From contig CAWHHJ010000017.1 in NCBI GenBank assembly GCA_963829085.1, positions 1 through 64,000 on the forward strand: a stretch of DNA of 64,000 bases, written 5' to 3'. The notes beneath the pieces are model-generated. The model was not told where the DNA came from. It searched no databases and saw nothing but the letters and a program-made list of their open reading frames with translations. Of the stretch, positions 45,231 through 54,977 are shown in pieces. The translations under genes and the position numbers were made by a program. How positions within the stretch are numbered: the stretch's first letter is position 1; each line of letters starts with the position of its first letter. Source of the DNA: PALSA-1004 sp963829085. Lineage in GTDB: Bacteria > Pseudomonadota > Gammaproteobacteria > Burkholderiales > SG8-41.

Positions 45231-48186
45231 ATGACCATTGCTCCGATCAAGTTTCATCCGCCAACTCGCGAATCACCGCTGGCAACGCGGCTCAGGCGCG
45301 AGACGCAAAGTGAAGTGCTGTTCGATGCGTACACGCGCGGGCGCTACTCCACCGATGCGTCGATCTACCAGATCGAGCCCGTCGGCGTCGTGATGCCGAA
45401 AACGGAGGCTGACGCCCGGCTCACGCTACAAATTGCACGCGAAGAAGGCGTTGCCGTGTTACCGCGCGGCGGCGGCACGTCACAATGCGGTCAGACCGTT
45501 GGTGCAGCGCTCATCATCGATAACAGCAAATACCTGAATCAGATCGTGTCGCTCGATGCCGAAGCGCGGAGCGTCTGTGTGCAGCCCGGTGTTGTGCTGG
45601 ATCAGCTCGAACGCATATCTGAAGCCGCATGGACTCTGGTATCCCGTGGATGTGTCCACAAGCGCGCAAGCGACGCTGGGCGGCATGGCGGGCAACAATA
45701 GTTGCGGCTCGCGCTCCATCCGTTACGGCAACATGGTGCATAACGTCCAGGCAGTAGAGGCGGTGCTTGCGAATGGTGAGGAGTTCCGGTTCGGCGATAC
45801 ACCCGCAGACCTCACGACGCTCGATGCACCCGGCGCTTATATTGATCTCGTCAAACGCATTCGCGGCATCGCCGCGCGCGAAGCGGAAGAGATCGAGCAT
45901 CGTTTTCCAAAAGTGCTGCGGCGTGTCGGCGGCTACAACCTCGACTCGGTTACCGGCGGTGGCCACAACATGGCCCATCTGCTAGTCGGATCCGAAGGCA
46001 CGCTCGCCTATTCCAAGCGCTTGCATCTGAACCTGTCGCCGCTGCCGAAGCACAAGACGCTCGGCATTTGTCATTTCCCGACGTTTTACCGGTCGATGGA
46101 AGCGCCGCAGCACATCGTCAAACTCGATCCGGTTGCCGTAGAACTTGTCGATCGCACGATGATCGGCCTTGCGCGCGCGAATCCGGCATTTCGGCCCATC
46201 GTTGAACGTTGCGTGACGGGCGATCCGGACGCAATACTGCTCGTGGAATTCGCCGGCGATGACCGCAATGAGCAGATTGCAAAGCTAAAGCAACTCGTCG
46301 AGCTGATGAGCGACTTGGGACTGCCCGGCAGTGTTGTTGAAGTCACCGATGCCACCCTGCAGCGTGATTTCTGGGAAGTGCGCAAGGCCGGCCTCAATAT
46401 CATGATGTCCATGAAAGGCGACGGCAAGCCGGTCTCCTTCATCGAAGATTGCGCGGTGCCGCTCGAGCATCTCGCCGAGTATACGGACCGGCTTACCCGC
46501 GTTTTCGCAAAACATGACACCACCGGCACCTGGTATGCGCATGCGTCAGTGGGCTGCCTGCACGTGCGGCCGATACTCAACATGCGCGCAGATGGCGCCC
46601 ACAAAATGCGCGCGATCGCTGAAGAGGCGGCCGATATGGTGCGCGAATACAAGGGCGCCTATTCCGGAGAGCATGGCGATGGGCTGGTGCGTTCGGAGTG
46701 GATAGCGCCGATGTTCGGACCGCGCATCACGCACGCGTTCGAGGAGATCAAGGATCTCTTCGATCCGAACGGTCTCATGAATCCCGGCAAAATTGTGCGG
46801 CCGTCGAAGATGGACGATCGCTCGCTGTTCCGTTTTAAGCCAGGCTATGCGACTGCGAAGATCGAGACGGCCCTCGACTGGTCCGAGCACGAAGTCCTTG
46901 CCGAACAGCACGGACATGGATTCGCGAAAGCGGTTGAGATGTGCAACAACAACGGCCATTGCCGCAAGTTCGACGCCGGCACCATGTGTCCGTCGTTCCG
47001 TGTCACCGGAGAGGAGCAGCACCTGACACGCGGCCGCGCCAACACGCTGCGGCTCGCGCTCTCCGGTCAATTGGATATGGACGCCCCGCAGGATGCGTTC
47101 ACTTCGCAAGCCATGTTCGATACGTTGGAACTCTGTGTGTCATGCAAAGGCTGCAAGCGCGAATGCCCGACCGGTGTCGACATGGCGAAAATGAAGATCG
47201 AGTTCCTGCATCACTACCGCCGGCGGCATGGACTGCGCTTGAAAGACCGATTGATTGCGTACATGCCGAGATACGCGCCGCAGGCCGCGCGATTTGCATG
47301 GCTTGCGAATCTGCGCGATGCATTACCCGGATTGCCGTCGCTGTCCGAGAAATTGCTTGGCTTTAGCGCGCGGCGATCGCTGCCCCGCTGGCAACGCGAT
47401 ACGTTTCATGAGCGTCCCGGTGCAGAATCGGGCAGCGGCACTATCAACGGCGAAATCGTCCTCCTCGTTGATACTTTCAACAATTATTTTGAGCCGGACA
47501 ATGCGCGAGCCGCATTGAAGGTGCTGCGCGCCGCCGGTTACGTCGTCCATCTGCCGCGAGCGGTCGATAGCGCCCGTCCGCTGTGTTGCGGACGCACGTT
47601 TCTTGCTGCGGGTCTCGTGGACGAGGCGAGATTCGAAGCGCAACGCATGCTTGCTGCTCTTAAACCGTTCATCGAGCGCGGCGTGCCTGTTGTCGGCCTC
47701 GAACCCTCGTGCCTGTTAGGCCTGCGCGACGAATTCATGTCGATGCTGCCCGGCGCGGAAACGGCAGCGCTCGCCTCGAATGCGATGCTCTTCGAGGAAT
47801 TCATCGCGCGGGAAGCGGATGCCGGACGGTTGAAACTCAAGCTCAAGCCGTTGGCACAGAAAAAAGCATTGCTGCACGGGCACTGTCATCAGAAAGCATT
47901 CGCCGCGATGCCGGCAGTTACTAAAACGCTGAAGCTCGTTCCCGATCTTGCAGTCGAAATGATCGAATCGAGCTGTTGCGGCATGGCGGGCAATTTTGGT
48001 TACGAGGCCAACCATTACGATGTGTCCATGAAAATGGCGGAGGCGAGCCTGCTGCCGACAATACGCGCGGCGGCTGCTGACACAATCATTGTTGCCGATG
48101 GCACGAGCTGCCGTCATCAAATTCATGACGGCGCACAGCGCGATGCTGTGCACGTAGCGCGCGTGCTCGAGCAGGCGCTGGTTTAA
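45231..48186 (+). pseudogene. FAD-linked and Fe-S 2-hydroxyacid dehydrogenase (YdiJ-like), frameshifted as read
   Basis: After correcting one base this encodes about 984 residues. A PCMH-type FAD-binding domain (VLPRGGGTSQCGQTVG, TLGGMAGNNSCGSRSIRYG) is followed by an FAD-oxidase C-terminal domain (YSGEHGDGLVRSEW, FDPNGLMNPGKIV). Next is a ferredoxin-like region (CVSCKGCKRECPTGVDM and an upstream NNNGHCRK...TMCPSF set) and two CCG segments (PLCCGRTFLAAG, SSCCGMAGNFGYE). This is the fused architecture of E. coli YdiJ, a D-2-hydroxyglutarate dehydrogenase; D-lactate or glycolate are alternatives. An extra G at 45609 (cagctcGaacgc) breaks the frame; removing it joins VVLDQLNAYLKPHGLWYPVD. It converges on dctM with seven bases between stops. 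Confidence 0.87.
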
Positions 48187-48193
48187 ACGCCGG

Positions 48194-49510
48194 TCAGTGC
48201 TTGGCGCCCATCATGTGATTCGGCAGCCACGTTGCGATCTCAGGGAATATGCATAGAATCACGATCGCGAGGAACATGCAGATCACGTAAGGAATTGTTC
48301 CCCACATCACGCGTGTCACCGGTACATCCGGAGCAATCGAATTCACAATGTAGATGTTGAGCCCTACCGGCGGATGGATCAAACCGATTTCCATGTTGAT
48401 GGTCATGATCACACCGAACCACACTGGATCGAAGCCCGCTGCTGTGATGATCGGGAACAGGATAGGGCTGGTCATCAGAATGATCGCCGCGGGCGGAATA
48501 AAGAATCCGCATACGAGCAGGAAGAGATTAATCATTCCCATCAATACCCAGCGGTTGACATTCGCTTCGGCTATCGCCTGCGCCAGCGTTTGCGTCAAAT
48601 ACAGCGATGTAAGCATGTAGCCGAACAGCACGGCAGCCGCGATGATCATGAGGATCATCACCGACTCGCGCGTAGTGTCGCGGAGAATTGCCCACCAGTC
48701 CTTGGGCTTCCACATGCGGTAGATGATGAGTGCCATCAGCACGCACAGCGCCGCACCGACGCCGGCCGCTTCCGAAGGCGTTGCGAGCCCGCCATACAAC
48801 GCGTACATCACGCCGACAATAATCGCTATAAATGGCGCTATCTTCGGTATCGACTGGAATTTCTGTTTCCAGGTGTAACGGAAGTCGGCGGCGTGGGAAC
48901 GAAACCCGCGCTTCCAGATGATGAATAGCGTCCAGAGCATAAAAAGTGCAGTCAGCAAAAGACCCGGCAGCACGCCGGCCAGGAACAGGCGCCCGATTGA
49001 AGTCTCGGTCGCAATGCCGTACAAAATAAAGGTGATCGACGGCGGGATCAAAATACCGAGCGTGCCGCCGGCGCAGATCGAGCCGGTTGCGACATCGTCG
49101 GGGTAACCGCGTCGGCGCATCTCCGGGATGCCCATCTTGCCGATTGCCGCGCAGCATGCGGGAGAAGATCCGGTCAGCGCTGCGAAGATCGCGCAAGCGC
49201 CGAGATTGGAGATTGCGAGACCGCCGGGCAGGCGGTACAGCCACCGGTCGAGCGCTTCGTACAGGTCCTTCCCGGCGGGCGATGAACCGATTGCCGCACC
49301 CATCATGACAAACATCGGAATGGATACGAGCGTGAAGTCATTGAGTCCGGCAAAGAACGTCTCGCCGACGACATGCAGAGCGTCGAACCCCTGAAAGATC
49401 ACGATGAAGACAATCGAAAGCATACCCAGACCGAAAGCGACGGGCGTCCCGGAGAGCAGCACGATCAGCGTTACTACCAGCACAAGCGCGCCTTGCATGG
49501 CTGGACTCAT
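48194..49510 (-). CDS. dctM: TRAP transporter large permease, DctM subunit
   Basis: A 438-residue membrane protein with about 12 helices and the DctM pattern: LSGTPVAFGLGMLS, SSPAGKDLYEALDRWLYRLPGG, AALTGSSPACCAAIGKMGIPEM and ICAGGTLGILIPPSITFILYG. Later come FFIPPAAIILMTSPILFPI and EIGLIHPPVGLNIYIV. It imports a carboxylate with sodium, together with DctQ and DctP. The ATG at 49510 overlaps the dctQ stop (ATGA), so the two are translationally coupled. Confidence 0.94.
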   Translation of the reverse strand: MSPAMQGALVLVVTLIVLLSGTPVAFGLGMLSIVFIVIFQGFDALHVVGETFFAGLNDFTLVSIPMFVMMGAAIGSSPAGKDLYEALDRWLYRLPGGLAISNLGACAIFAALTGSSPACCAAIGKMGIPEMRRRGYPDDVATGSICAGGTLGILIPPSITFILYGIATETSIGRLFLAGVLPGLLLTALFMLWTLFIIWKRGFRSHAADFRYTWKQKFQSIPKIAPFIAIIVGVMYALYGGLATPSEAAGVGAALCVLMALIIYRMWKPKDWWAILRDTTRESVMILMIIAAAVLFGYMLTSLYLTQTLAQAIAEANVNRWVLMGMINLFLLVCGFFIPPAAIILMTSPILFPIITAAGFDPVWFGVIMTINMEIGLIHPPVGLNIYIVNSIAPDVPVTRVMWGTIPYVICMFLAIVILCIFPEIATWLPNHMMGAKH

Positions 49511-50025
49511 GCCGGCCGCTCCTTTTCAATCCCGAACGGCGCCTCGCGGCCGCTGATCAGTGATAAGAAGTCCACGACGTATTGCAGACTTAGAATGCCG
49601 AGCCCGATCGGCATAGACGCATACGGAATCCACAGTCTGACGCGCCACATGGTGTTTGACAGCCAGCGCTGTGCCCATGCTTCATGCCAATAGTTGGCGG
49701 CGAGCACCAGCATCGTGAACGAGAATGCCATTGCCACCAGTGTGGCGACGATCGCCAGTACGAAGCGCGCACGCGCACGCAGGTAATGGGGCAACACGTC
49801 GACGTTGACGTGGCCGCGTGTCAGTAGTACGTAGGGGCTGCCGATGAAAGTCGCCGCCACCAGACTGTAAGTAACGAAGTCCGTCTGCCAGATCGTGTTT
49901 TCATTAAGCACGAAACGCACGAACACCATTTCGCACACAACGACCACCCCGCAAGCAATGAGCGCCGCGGCGACAAAACCGCAAATCTGCGAAAGCAATC
50001 TGACTGCGCGGGCAAACGACTCCAA
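49507..50025 (-). CDS. dctQ: TRAP transporter small permease, DctQ subunit
   Basis: A 172-residue protein with four predicted helices and the DctQ features: FVRFVLNENTIWQTDFVTYSLVAATF, a LTRGHVNVDVL motif, and the WIPYASMPIGLGILSLQYVVDFL ending. The start is TTG 50025 with GGGAG upstream; no ATG gives the first helix. It lies between dctP (74 bases upstream) and dctM. Confidence 0.9.
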   Translation of the reverse strand: MESFARAVRLLSQICGFVAAALIACGVVVVCEMVFVRFVLNENTIWQTDFVTYSLVAATFIGSPYVLLTRGHVNVDVLPHYLRARARFVLAIVATLVAMAFSFTMLVLAANYWHEAWAQRWLSNTMWRVRLWIPYASMPIGLGILSLQYVVDFLSLISGREAPFGIEKERPA

Positions 50026-50098
50026 GCTAAGCTCCCTCGCGTTTATGACTCCAATGCCGGGAGCGCTTCCCGGTCGCCCACGGGTTTATGCGGCCGCC

Positions 50099-51097
50099 TT
50101 ACTTGACGCTCAGCGCTTCATCGATCAGCTTCTTGCCGTCGGGAACGTCTTTGGCGAATTCGGCGTATGAGCTCTTTTTCGCGACCTCGATCCACTTGTT
50201 GAATTCCTGATCGCTGAGGCTCTTGATCTCAACGCCGTGGTCCTTGTAGGTTTTTATCGTCGCGGCGTCGACTGATTCGGCTTTGTCCTCATAGTATTTC
50301 TGCGCTTTCTTGCCGGCGGCGATGAGCGCGTCCTGCTGCGCCTTGTTCAATCTGGCGAAACTCTTTTTCGACATCAGCATCGGCTCGTACATCATCCATA
50401 GTGCATTGTTGCCCGGTATTGTCAGGCACTTGGCCTGTTCATACAGCCGGAAGGACAGAAAACTTCCCATGCTTGTATCCGTTCCCTCGGCAACACCGGA
50501 CTGAAACGCACTGTAAATTTCATTCGAAGGGATGGAGACAATCGAGGCGCCTGCCGATTGCCACATCTGCGCGAACGTCGGCCCGGCGGCGCGAAACTTG
50601 AGGCCCTTCACATCGGCCGGGTCCAGGATACAACCGCGCTTCGACGCCATTCCGCCACCGAACCACGCATCCGAAAGCACTATGACGCCGGCATCTTCAA
50701 TGTGCTTGCGAATGTCCTTCATGAACTGCGAATTGTTGAGGCGCTTGGCACGCTCATAATTGCGCACCAGCCCGGGCATCAAGGTCGCGCTGAATACGCG
50801 CACTTGGCCGCTTGCGTAATCAAGCGGGAACAAGGTGATATCGAGCTGGCCGTTCACCATCGCGTTCCATTGCTGCTCGGGTTTGAAGAGTGACGCGCCC
50901 GGATACACCTGAATATCGAGATCGACACCCGCCGCTTTCGCCTCGCGGGCGACCATCTGCACCATGTCGTCACGCACGTCGCCTTTGCCGCCGGGAAACT
51001 GATGGGACGCGCGCAACGTAGTTGCCGCGATTGCGGACGCGCTGAGCACTGCGGCAGCCAATGCCGCAAGCATGCCTATGCACTTAAGATTGTTCAT
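50099..51097 (-). CDS. dctP: TRAP transporter substrate-binding protein, DctP family
   Basis: A 332-residue periplasmic receptor. The signal peptide ends near SASAIA, followed by TTLRASHQFPGGKG. DctP-type segments include VDLDIQVYPGASLFKPEQQW, PADVKGLKFRAAGP with the ligand-binding Arg, SIPSNEIYSAFQSGVAEGTDT and LNKAQQDALIAAGKKAQ. ATG 51097 has GGAGGA nine bases upstream, better than the alternative at 51118. With dctQ and dctM it makes a complete carboxylate importer; the nearby 2-hydroxyacid dehydrogenase suggests a hydroxyacid ligand, which is inference. Confidence 0.93.
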   Translation of the reverse strand: MNNLKCIGMLAALAAAVLSASAIAATTLRASHQFPGGKGDVRDDMVQMVAREAKAAGVDLDIQVYPGASLFKPEQQWNAMVNGQLDITLFPLDYASGQVRVFSATLMPGLVRNYERAKRLNNSQFMKDIRKHIEDAGVIVLSDAWFGGGMASKRGCILDPADVKGLKFRAAGPTFAQMWQSAGASIVSIPSNEIYSAFQSGVAEGTDTSMGSFLSFRLYEQAKCLTIPGNNALWMMYEPMLMSKKSFARLNKAQQDALIAAGKKAQKYYEDKAESVDAATIKTYKDHGVEIKSLSDQEFNKWIEVAKKSSYAEFAKDVPDGKKLIDEALSVK

Positions 51098-51683
51098 TGA
51101 CACTCCTCCAGAAATCAAAAATTGCCGGCGCCCGTTTGACGGGCTTTTCGCCGGCCTGTTGTTGTTATCAGACCACCGGCCGCCTGTTCTGTTCCAGCTG
51201 CCTGTTATAGAACATGAACCGTATCATATCAATGCTCGAGACCCGCATCGCTTCTTTCGGCGCTTTAGGTAGGATCAAAGCGGCTCACGATATCACTTTC
51301 GCCCACGGGCGGTCCGTCAAATACGACATTAATTAGTAAGCCCGCGTGCGTTTGTATGATCACGTTTAGAAGTTGAGCCAGCACACCTAACGACACGTCC
51401 ACAGGATTTGCTACACCCAGGCGCCGCGCCCGAGTGTGACCCGATAAACCATGCGCTGCTCAATTGACGGCGTAATGTTTTGCCGCACCCACGCAAGCGT
51501 ATTGCACGCGCTCGGGGAGCAGGCCATACAGATGCCGGGGCACAAAGGAAATGCCTCGATTTACGCATGCCGCATGGCACTTCGCCAGTTGCGACGACAT
51601 GCTGATGGCGGAATTACATTGGCATGCGAAGGTTGCGGTCGAGTGTAGAATCCGACGGTTCCCGTTCGCCAAAAGAGCGTTCG
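51098..51683. other. Intergenic region upstream of dctP and the orphan ABC receptor
   Basis: No convincing gene is seen here; short open frames have neither a ribosome site nor recognisable sequence. A small hairpin (GCCCGT-TTG-ACGGGC, 51130-51144) inside flanking GCCGGC repeats is followed by TTTT on the plus strand. Near 51203-51214 lies TGTTATAGAACA, a near-palindrome, with TGTTCT repeated at 51185. These could be operator elements for the leftward dctPQM transcript. The segment 51260-51660 looks featureless. Confidence 0.4.
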
Positions 51684-52664
51684 ATGATGGATCGGCGGAG
51701 GTTCGTTAGTGCTTGTGCGGGCAGCCTCGTCATTACGCCGTCAATCGTAAAAGCCCAGCCCGCCGGGAAAGTGTATCGGGTCGGGTTTCTTTTGGGTGCT
51801 ACCGAAGAATCAGTCGTATCACTGTTTCGGGCACTTAAGGAGGGTCTGCAGGAGCTCGGTTACATCGAAGGCCGCAACCTCGTGCTGGACCGCCGGTATG
51901 GCGACGGAAAAATGGAACGTCTGCCGGACCTCGCAGGCGAGCTCGTGCGGGCTAAGGTGGAGGTCATCGTTACTGGTACAAACATACATGTCGCGGCTGC
52001 TCGACGTGTCACATCAACGATACCGATTGTAATGGTGTTCGCGGATGATCCGGTGAGAGCTGGCTTCGTAGCGAGCCTGGCTCGTCCCGGCGGCAATGTG
52101 ACCGGTTTGAGCGCTGATGCAAGCAGCGAGCTGTGGGGCAAGTATCTTTCCATGCTCAAGGAGCTCGTCCCCAAGCTTTCACGAGTCGGCGTGCTTGGGC
52201 AGATGTCGTCAAATGTCGGCTTCGCGGAACTCGCGGCAGCTTCTCGCAAGCTCGATGTAGCGCTTGACGTCGGCGATCTTCGAACCGCGGAAGACTTGGA
52301 CGGTGCCTTCGATGCGATGAATCGCAAACACGTCGGCGCCGTGCTCGTCATCGTCGGTCCTCTGACCTATCTGCTGCGACAGCGGATATCGGAGCTCGCG
52401 CTGAAATTTCACCTGCCCGCAATTACCAACGTCAACCAGTTCACGCAGGTAGGGCTACTAATGAGCTACGGGCCGAACCTGCCGGATCTTTACCGGCGGG
52501 CCGCGAGTTATGTCGACAAAATATTGCGCGGTGCGACAGCAGCCGATCTTCCCGTAGAGCAACCGTCGAAATTCGAACTCACGATAAATTTGAAGACCGC
52601 GAGGTCGCTCGGCGTCGTCATTCCAAACTCGCTGCTGTTGACCGCGGCCGAGGTGATTCAATAA
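51684..52664 (+). CDS. ABC transporter substrate-binding protein (DUF534/TrpX-like), orphan
   Basis: A 326-residue receptor of the family that includes TrpX-type binding proteins. The N-terminus MMDRRRFVSACAGSLV has a twin-arginine-like motif, so it may be exported folded. Family segments are VYRVGFLLGATEES, LKEGLQELGYIEGRNLVLDRRYG, PIVMVFADDPVRAGFVASLARPGGNVTG and the INLKTARSLGVVIPNSLLLTAAEVI ending, very typical of this group. No permease or ATPase gene is nearby. The ATG at 51684 (or 51687) is the start directly before the signal sequence. Confidence 0.88.
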   Translation: MMDRRRFVSACAGSLVITPSIVKAQPAGKVYRVGFLLGATEESVVSLFRALKEGLQELGYIEGRNLVLDRRYGDGKMERLPDLAGELVRAKVEVIVTGTNIHVAAARRVTSTIPIVMVFADDPVRAGFVASLARPGGNVTGLSADASSELWGKYLSMLKELVPKLSRVGVLGQMSSNVGFAELAAASRKLDVALDVGDLRTAEDLDGAFDAMNRKHVGAVLVIVGPLTYLLRQRISELALKFHLPAITNVNQFTQVGLLMSYGPNLPDLYRRAASYVDKILRGATAADLPVEQPSKFELTINLKTARSLGVVIPNSLLLTAAEVIQ

Positions 52665-52696
52665 GCGTTCAAGTCAGACGAAACGCGCGTCGTCGC

Positions 52697-53854
52697 TCAG
52701 ACCTTGCGTTGATACCGGCGTACGAGCGCTTCGTCGACTTCGACGCCCAGTCCGTTGCCGGATGGAACGGTCGCATGCCCTGATGTGAATTCGAGCGGGG
52801 CGCGAACGATGTCTTCGGCGAGATACTGGCTCGTCAGGCTGACGCCCCAGTCCAGCGATGGAATAGCCGCCGCCAGATGCAGCACCGCAGACGTGCCAAT
52901 GCTCGACTCCGCCACTTTGCATGCGAGATTCACTTTCATAGCGAGAGAATCGCACAGTACCGCTGCTTCATAAACGGGCCGCAAGCCGCCGAGCTTGATC
53001 GCTTTCAGGCTGCCGCCAAGTGCGGCTGCAGCTTCGTGATGACGGGCGATATCGCCTACGCTGTGCAGACCCTCGTCGACTCCGATCGGAAGGCGACTTG
53101 CCGCCGCAACTTTCGCCATGCCATCGAAATCGGTACCGTGTACGGGCTGCTCGAGGAAATTCAATGTCGTGTCGGAGACGGCGTGCACGTATGTGATTGC
53201 CTGGTCGACGCTCCAGCCTTGATTTGCGTCCGCGCAAATTAAACTGCCGCTGCCGAGCGCGGCGCAAATCCGCCGTGTGCGCAGCGCATCGTCGGCGGGA
53301 TTGCTGACGCCAACCTTGATCTTGAATGCGGCATAACCTGCTGCCTTTTTTTCGACGGCTTCGCTAACGTCCGCATCTGCGTCGCCGGTCGCGAGCATCC
53401 ATAGCGCAGGCACGCAATTCCGGCGCATATCGGAGAACAGCGCATACACGGGCTTACCGCTGACCTTACCCAGCGCATCGTGCCACGCCATTTCGATAGC
53501 CGCTTTGGCCGCGTTGTTGCCGTACATCGCGCCGTCCATCAGCGTCGATGCGAATGCAACATCGGATAGCGCACACCCAATGAGCGCCGGTGCCATATAA
53601 CGCACCGCGATCGTCATGCTCTCCATCGTTTCGCCGGTCATCGTCGGCGCCGATGCCGCTTCTCCCCACCCGCACTGTCCGTCATCCGTCTCGAGTCTCA
53701 CCAAAACATTATCTGCGCTCGCGATTGCGACGCCGGCCATCTTGATGGGCTTCGACATCGGCAGACTGACAGCGATTGCATCGACGCGTTTGATCTTCGT
53801 CTGAATTGCAGTCAGTTGTGCCGGCGCTCGCGCCGGTGTGTCGAGCGGTGTCAT
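52697..53854 (-). CDS. Mandelate racemase/muconate lactonizing enzyme family protein
   Basis: A 385-residue enolase-superfamily enzyme with a capping domain and TIM barrel. Catalytic and metal residues are visible: FKIK (Lys178, Lys180), CADANQGW (Asp209), FLEQPV (Glu235), GVDEG (Asp260/Glu261) and Lys287 in AIKLGG. This is the muconate-lactonizing/dipeptide-epimerase type of arrangement, with Lys on both sides. The enzyme abstracts a proton next to a carboxylate and then racemises, eliminates or cycloisomerises; the substrate is unknown. It follows a divergent Bug gene by eight bases, so that receptor probably imports its substrate. Confidence 0.88.
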   Translation of the reverse strand: MTPLDTPARAPAQLTAIQTKIKRVDAIAVSLPMSKPIKMAGVAIASADNVLVRLETDDGQCGWGEAASAPTMTGETMESMTIAVRYMAPALIGCALSDVAFASTLMDGAMYGNNAAKAAIEMAWHDALGKVSGKPVYALFSDMRRNCVPALWMLATGDADADVSEAVEKKAAGYAAFKIKVGVSNPADDALRTRRICAALGSGSLICADANQGWSVDQAITYVHAVSDTTLNFLEQPVHGTDFDGMAKVAAASRLPIGVDEGLHSVGDIARHHEAAAALGGSLKAIKLGGLRPVYEAAVLCDSLAMKVNLACKVAESSIGTSAVLHLAAAIPSLDWGVSLTSQYLAEDIVRAPLEFTSGHATVPSGNGLGVEVDEALVRRYQRKV

Positions 53855-53862
53855 GGCACGCG

Positions 53863-54834
53863 CTATTTTTTTGTTTCTTCGATGCGGCCGATCGCCTTTA
53901 CGGCGGGCGCAAGCCGGCGGTAATCCGCATCGAAGAATTTTTTAAATTCCGGCGTATCCCGATAGTCCAGCACGACTTCCGCTTTAGCCATTGCATCCTG
54001 GAACGCCGGATCGGTCACTGCTTTGCGCACGACTTCCCGAATTTTAGTGAAGGTCGCATCGGGGACGCCGGCTGCGGTGAACAGACCAACCCACAGGTAC
54101 GCTTCAACATCGTAGCCGGACTCTTTCATGATTGGAACGTCCGGCAGTGTTGATGAGCGCTTGAGACTCGTCAGCGCCAGGGCGCGTACCTTACCGGCCT
54201 TGATGTGCGGATAAAGCGCTGCGAGTCCCTGCGCAGTCATATCGACATGTGAGCCGAGCAGTTGAATGATCGCGGGTCCGCCGCCGGTAGTCGGAACATG
54301 ACGCATCTTGATGCCTGCCGCATCGAGAAACATCGCGACCGGCACATGCGTGATGCCATACGGCCCCGACGACGCATACGACATCTCGCCCTGTTTCGCC
54401 TTCGCCGCTGCGACGAACTCTTTGATGGACTTAACCGGATGCTCGCTCGGTACCGAAACGGCGAGAGGATCAGCACTGAGGAGCGCGATCGGCGCAATCT
54501 TGTCGAGCGAGTAAGGCGACTGAATTCCGAACAGCTTGTCCTTCTCGACCGCGAGATAAACATTCGGTGTGGTAACGAGGATGTTATATCCGTCGGCCGG
54601 CTGATTGGCTACATAGGCCGTACCCGAGGCAGCCGTCGCCCCCGGCTTGTTCAACACCGGCGCCGGCTGCTTGTACAGTTTTTCCAGCACTGCACCGAGT
54701 GGTTGCGCGTGGATCTGATTCATGCCGCCCGGTGGATTGGGAACAATGAGATTGATCGCGCGCGACGGGTAATCCTGGGCATAGCCGCTGACTGCGAAGA
54801 CACTGATGGCGGCAATCAGCAATAAGCGATTCAT
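53863..54834 (-). CDS. Bug-family substrate-binding protein, divergent ligand loop
   Basis: A 323-residue receptor with a signal peptide ending VSGYAQ. The family's PGGxxD ligand loop reads VPNPPGGMNQIHAQP, so the usual Asp is replaced, and the VVDNR motif reads PVLNKPGATAASG. Later blocks are nearer the norm (QPADGYNILV, ASSGPYGITHVPVAMF, LGSHVDMTAQGLAALYPHI). The changes suggest a ligand outside the usual set. ATG 54834 has AAGGGA upstream. It is operonic with the enolase-superfamily gene. Confidence 0.87.
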   Translation of the reverse strand: MNRLLLIAAISVFAVSGYAQDYPSRAINLIVPNPPGGMNQIHAQPLGAVLEKLYKQPAPVLNKPGATAASGTAYVANQPADGYNILVTTPNVYLAVEKDKLFGIQSPYSLDKIAPIALLSADPLAVSVPSEHPVKSIKEFVAAAKAKQGEMSYASSGPYGITHVPVAMFLDAAGIKMRHVPTTGGGPAIIQLLGSHVDMTAQGLAALYPHIKAGKVRALALTSLKRSSTLPDVPIMKESGYDVEAYLWVGLFTAAGVPDATFTKIREVVRKAVTDPAFQDAMAKAEVVLDYRDTPEFKKFFDADYRRLAPAVKAIGRIEETKK

Positions 54835-54977
54835 GTGTTCCCTTTGTCGAGTCGATCGTCGAAACCCGCGCACCGTAACTCTCAACGCGTTGCGGTGTCA
54901 ACCGCGCTGGCGGTTGGCAACGGCCGCATTCTCCGCTAAGTTACGGCTCCCGTTTGCCGTCAGACCAAGGAAGAACC

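Noticed and set aside
51130..51144. The small hairpin as an intrinsic terminator
   Set aside because: The stem has only six pairs, the T run is four bases, and no plus-strand gene ends nearby.
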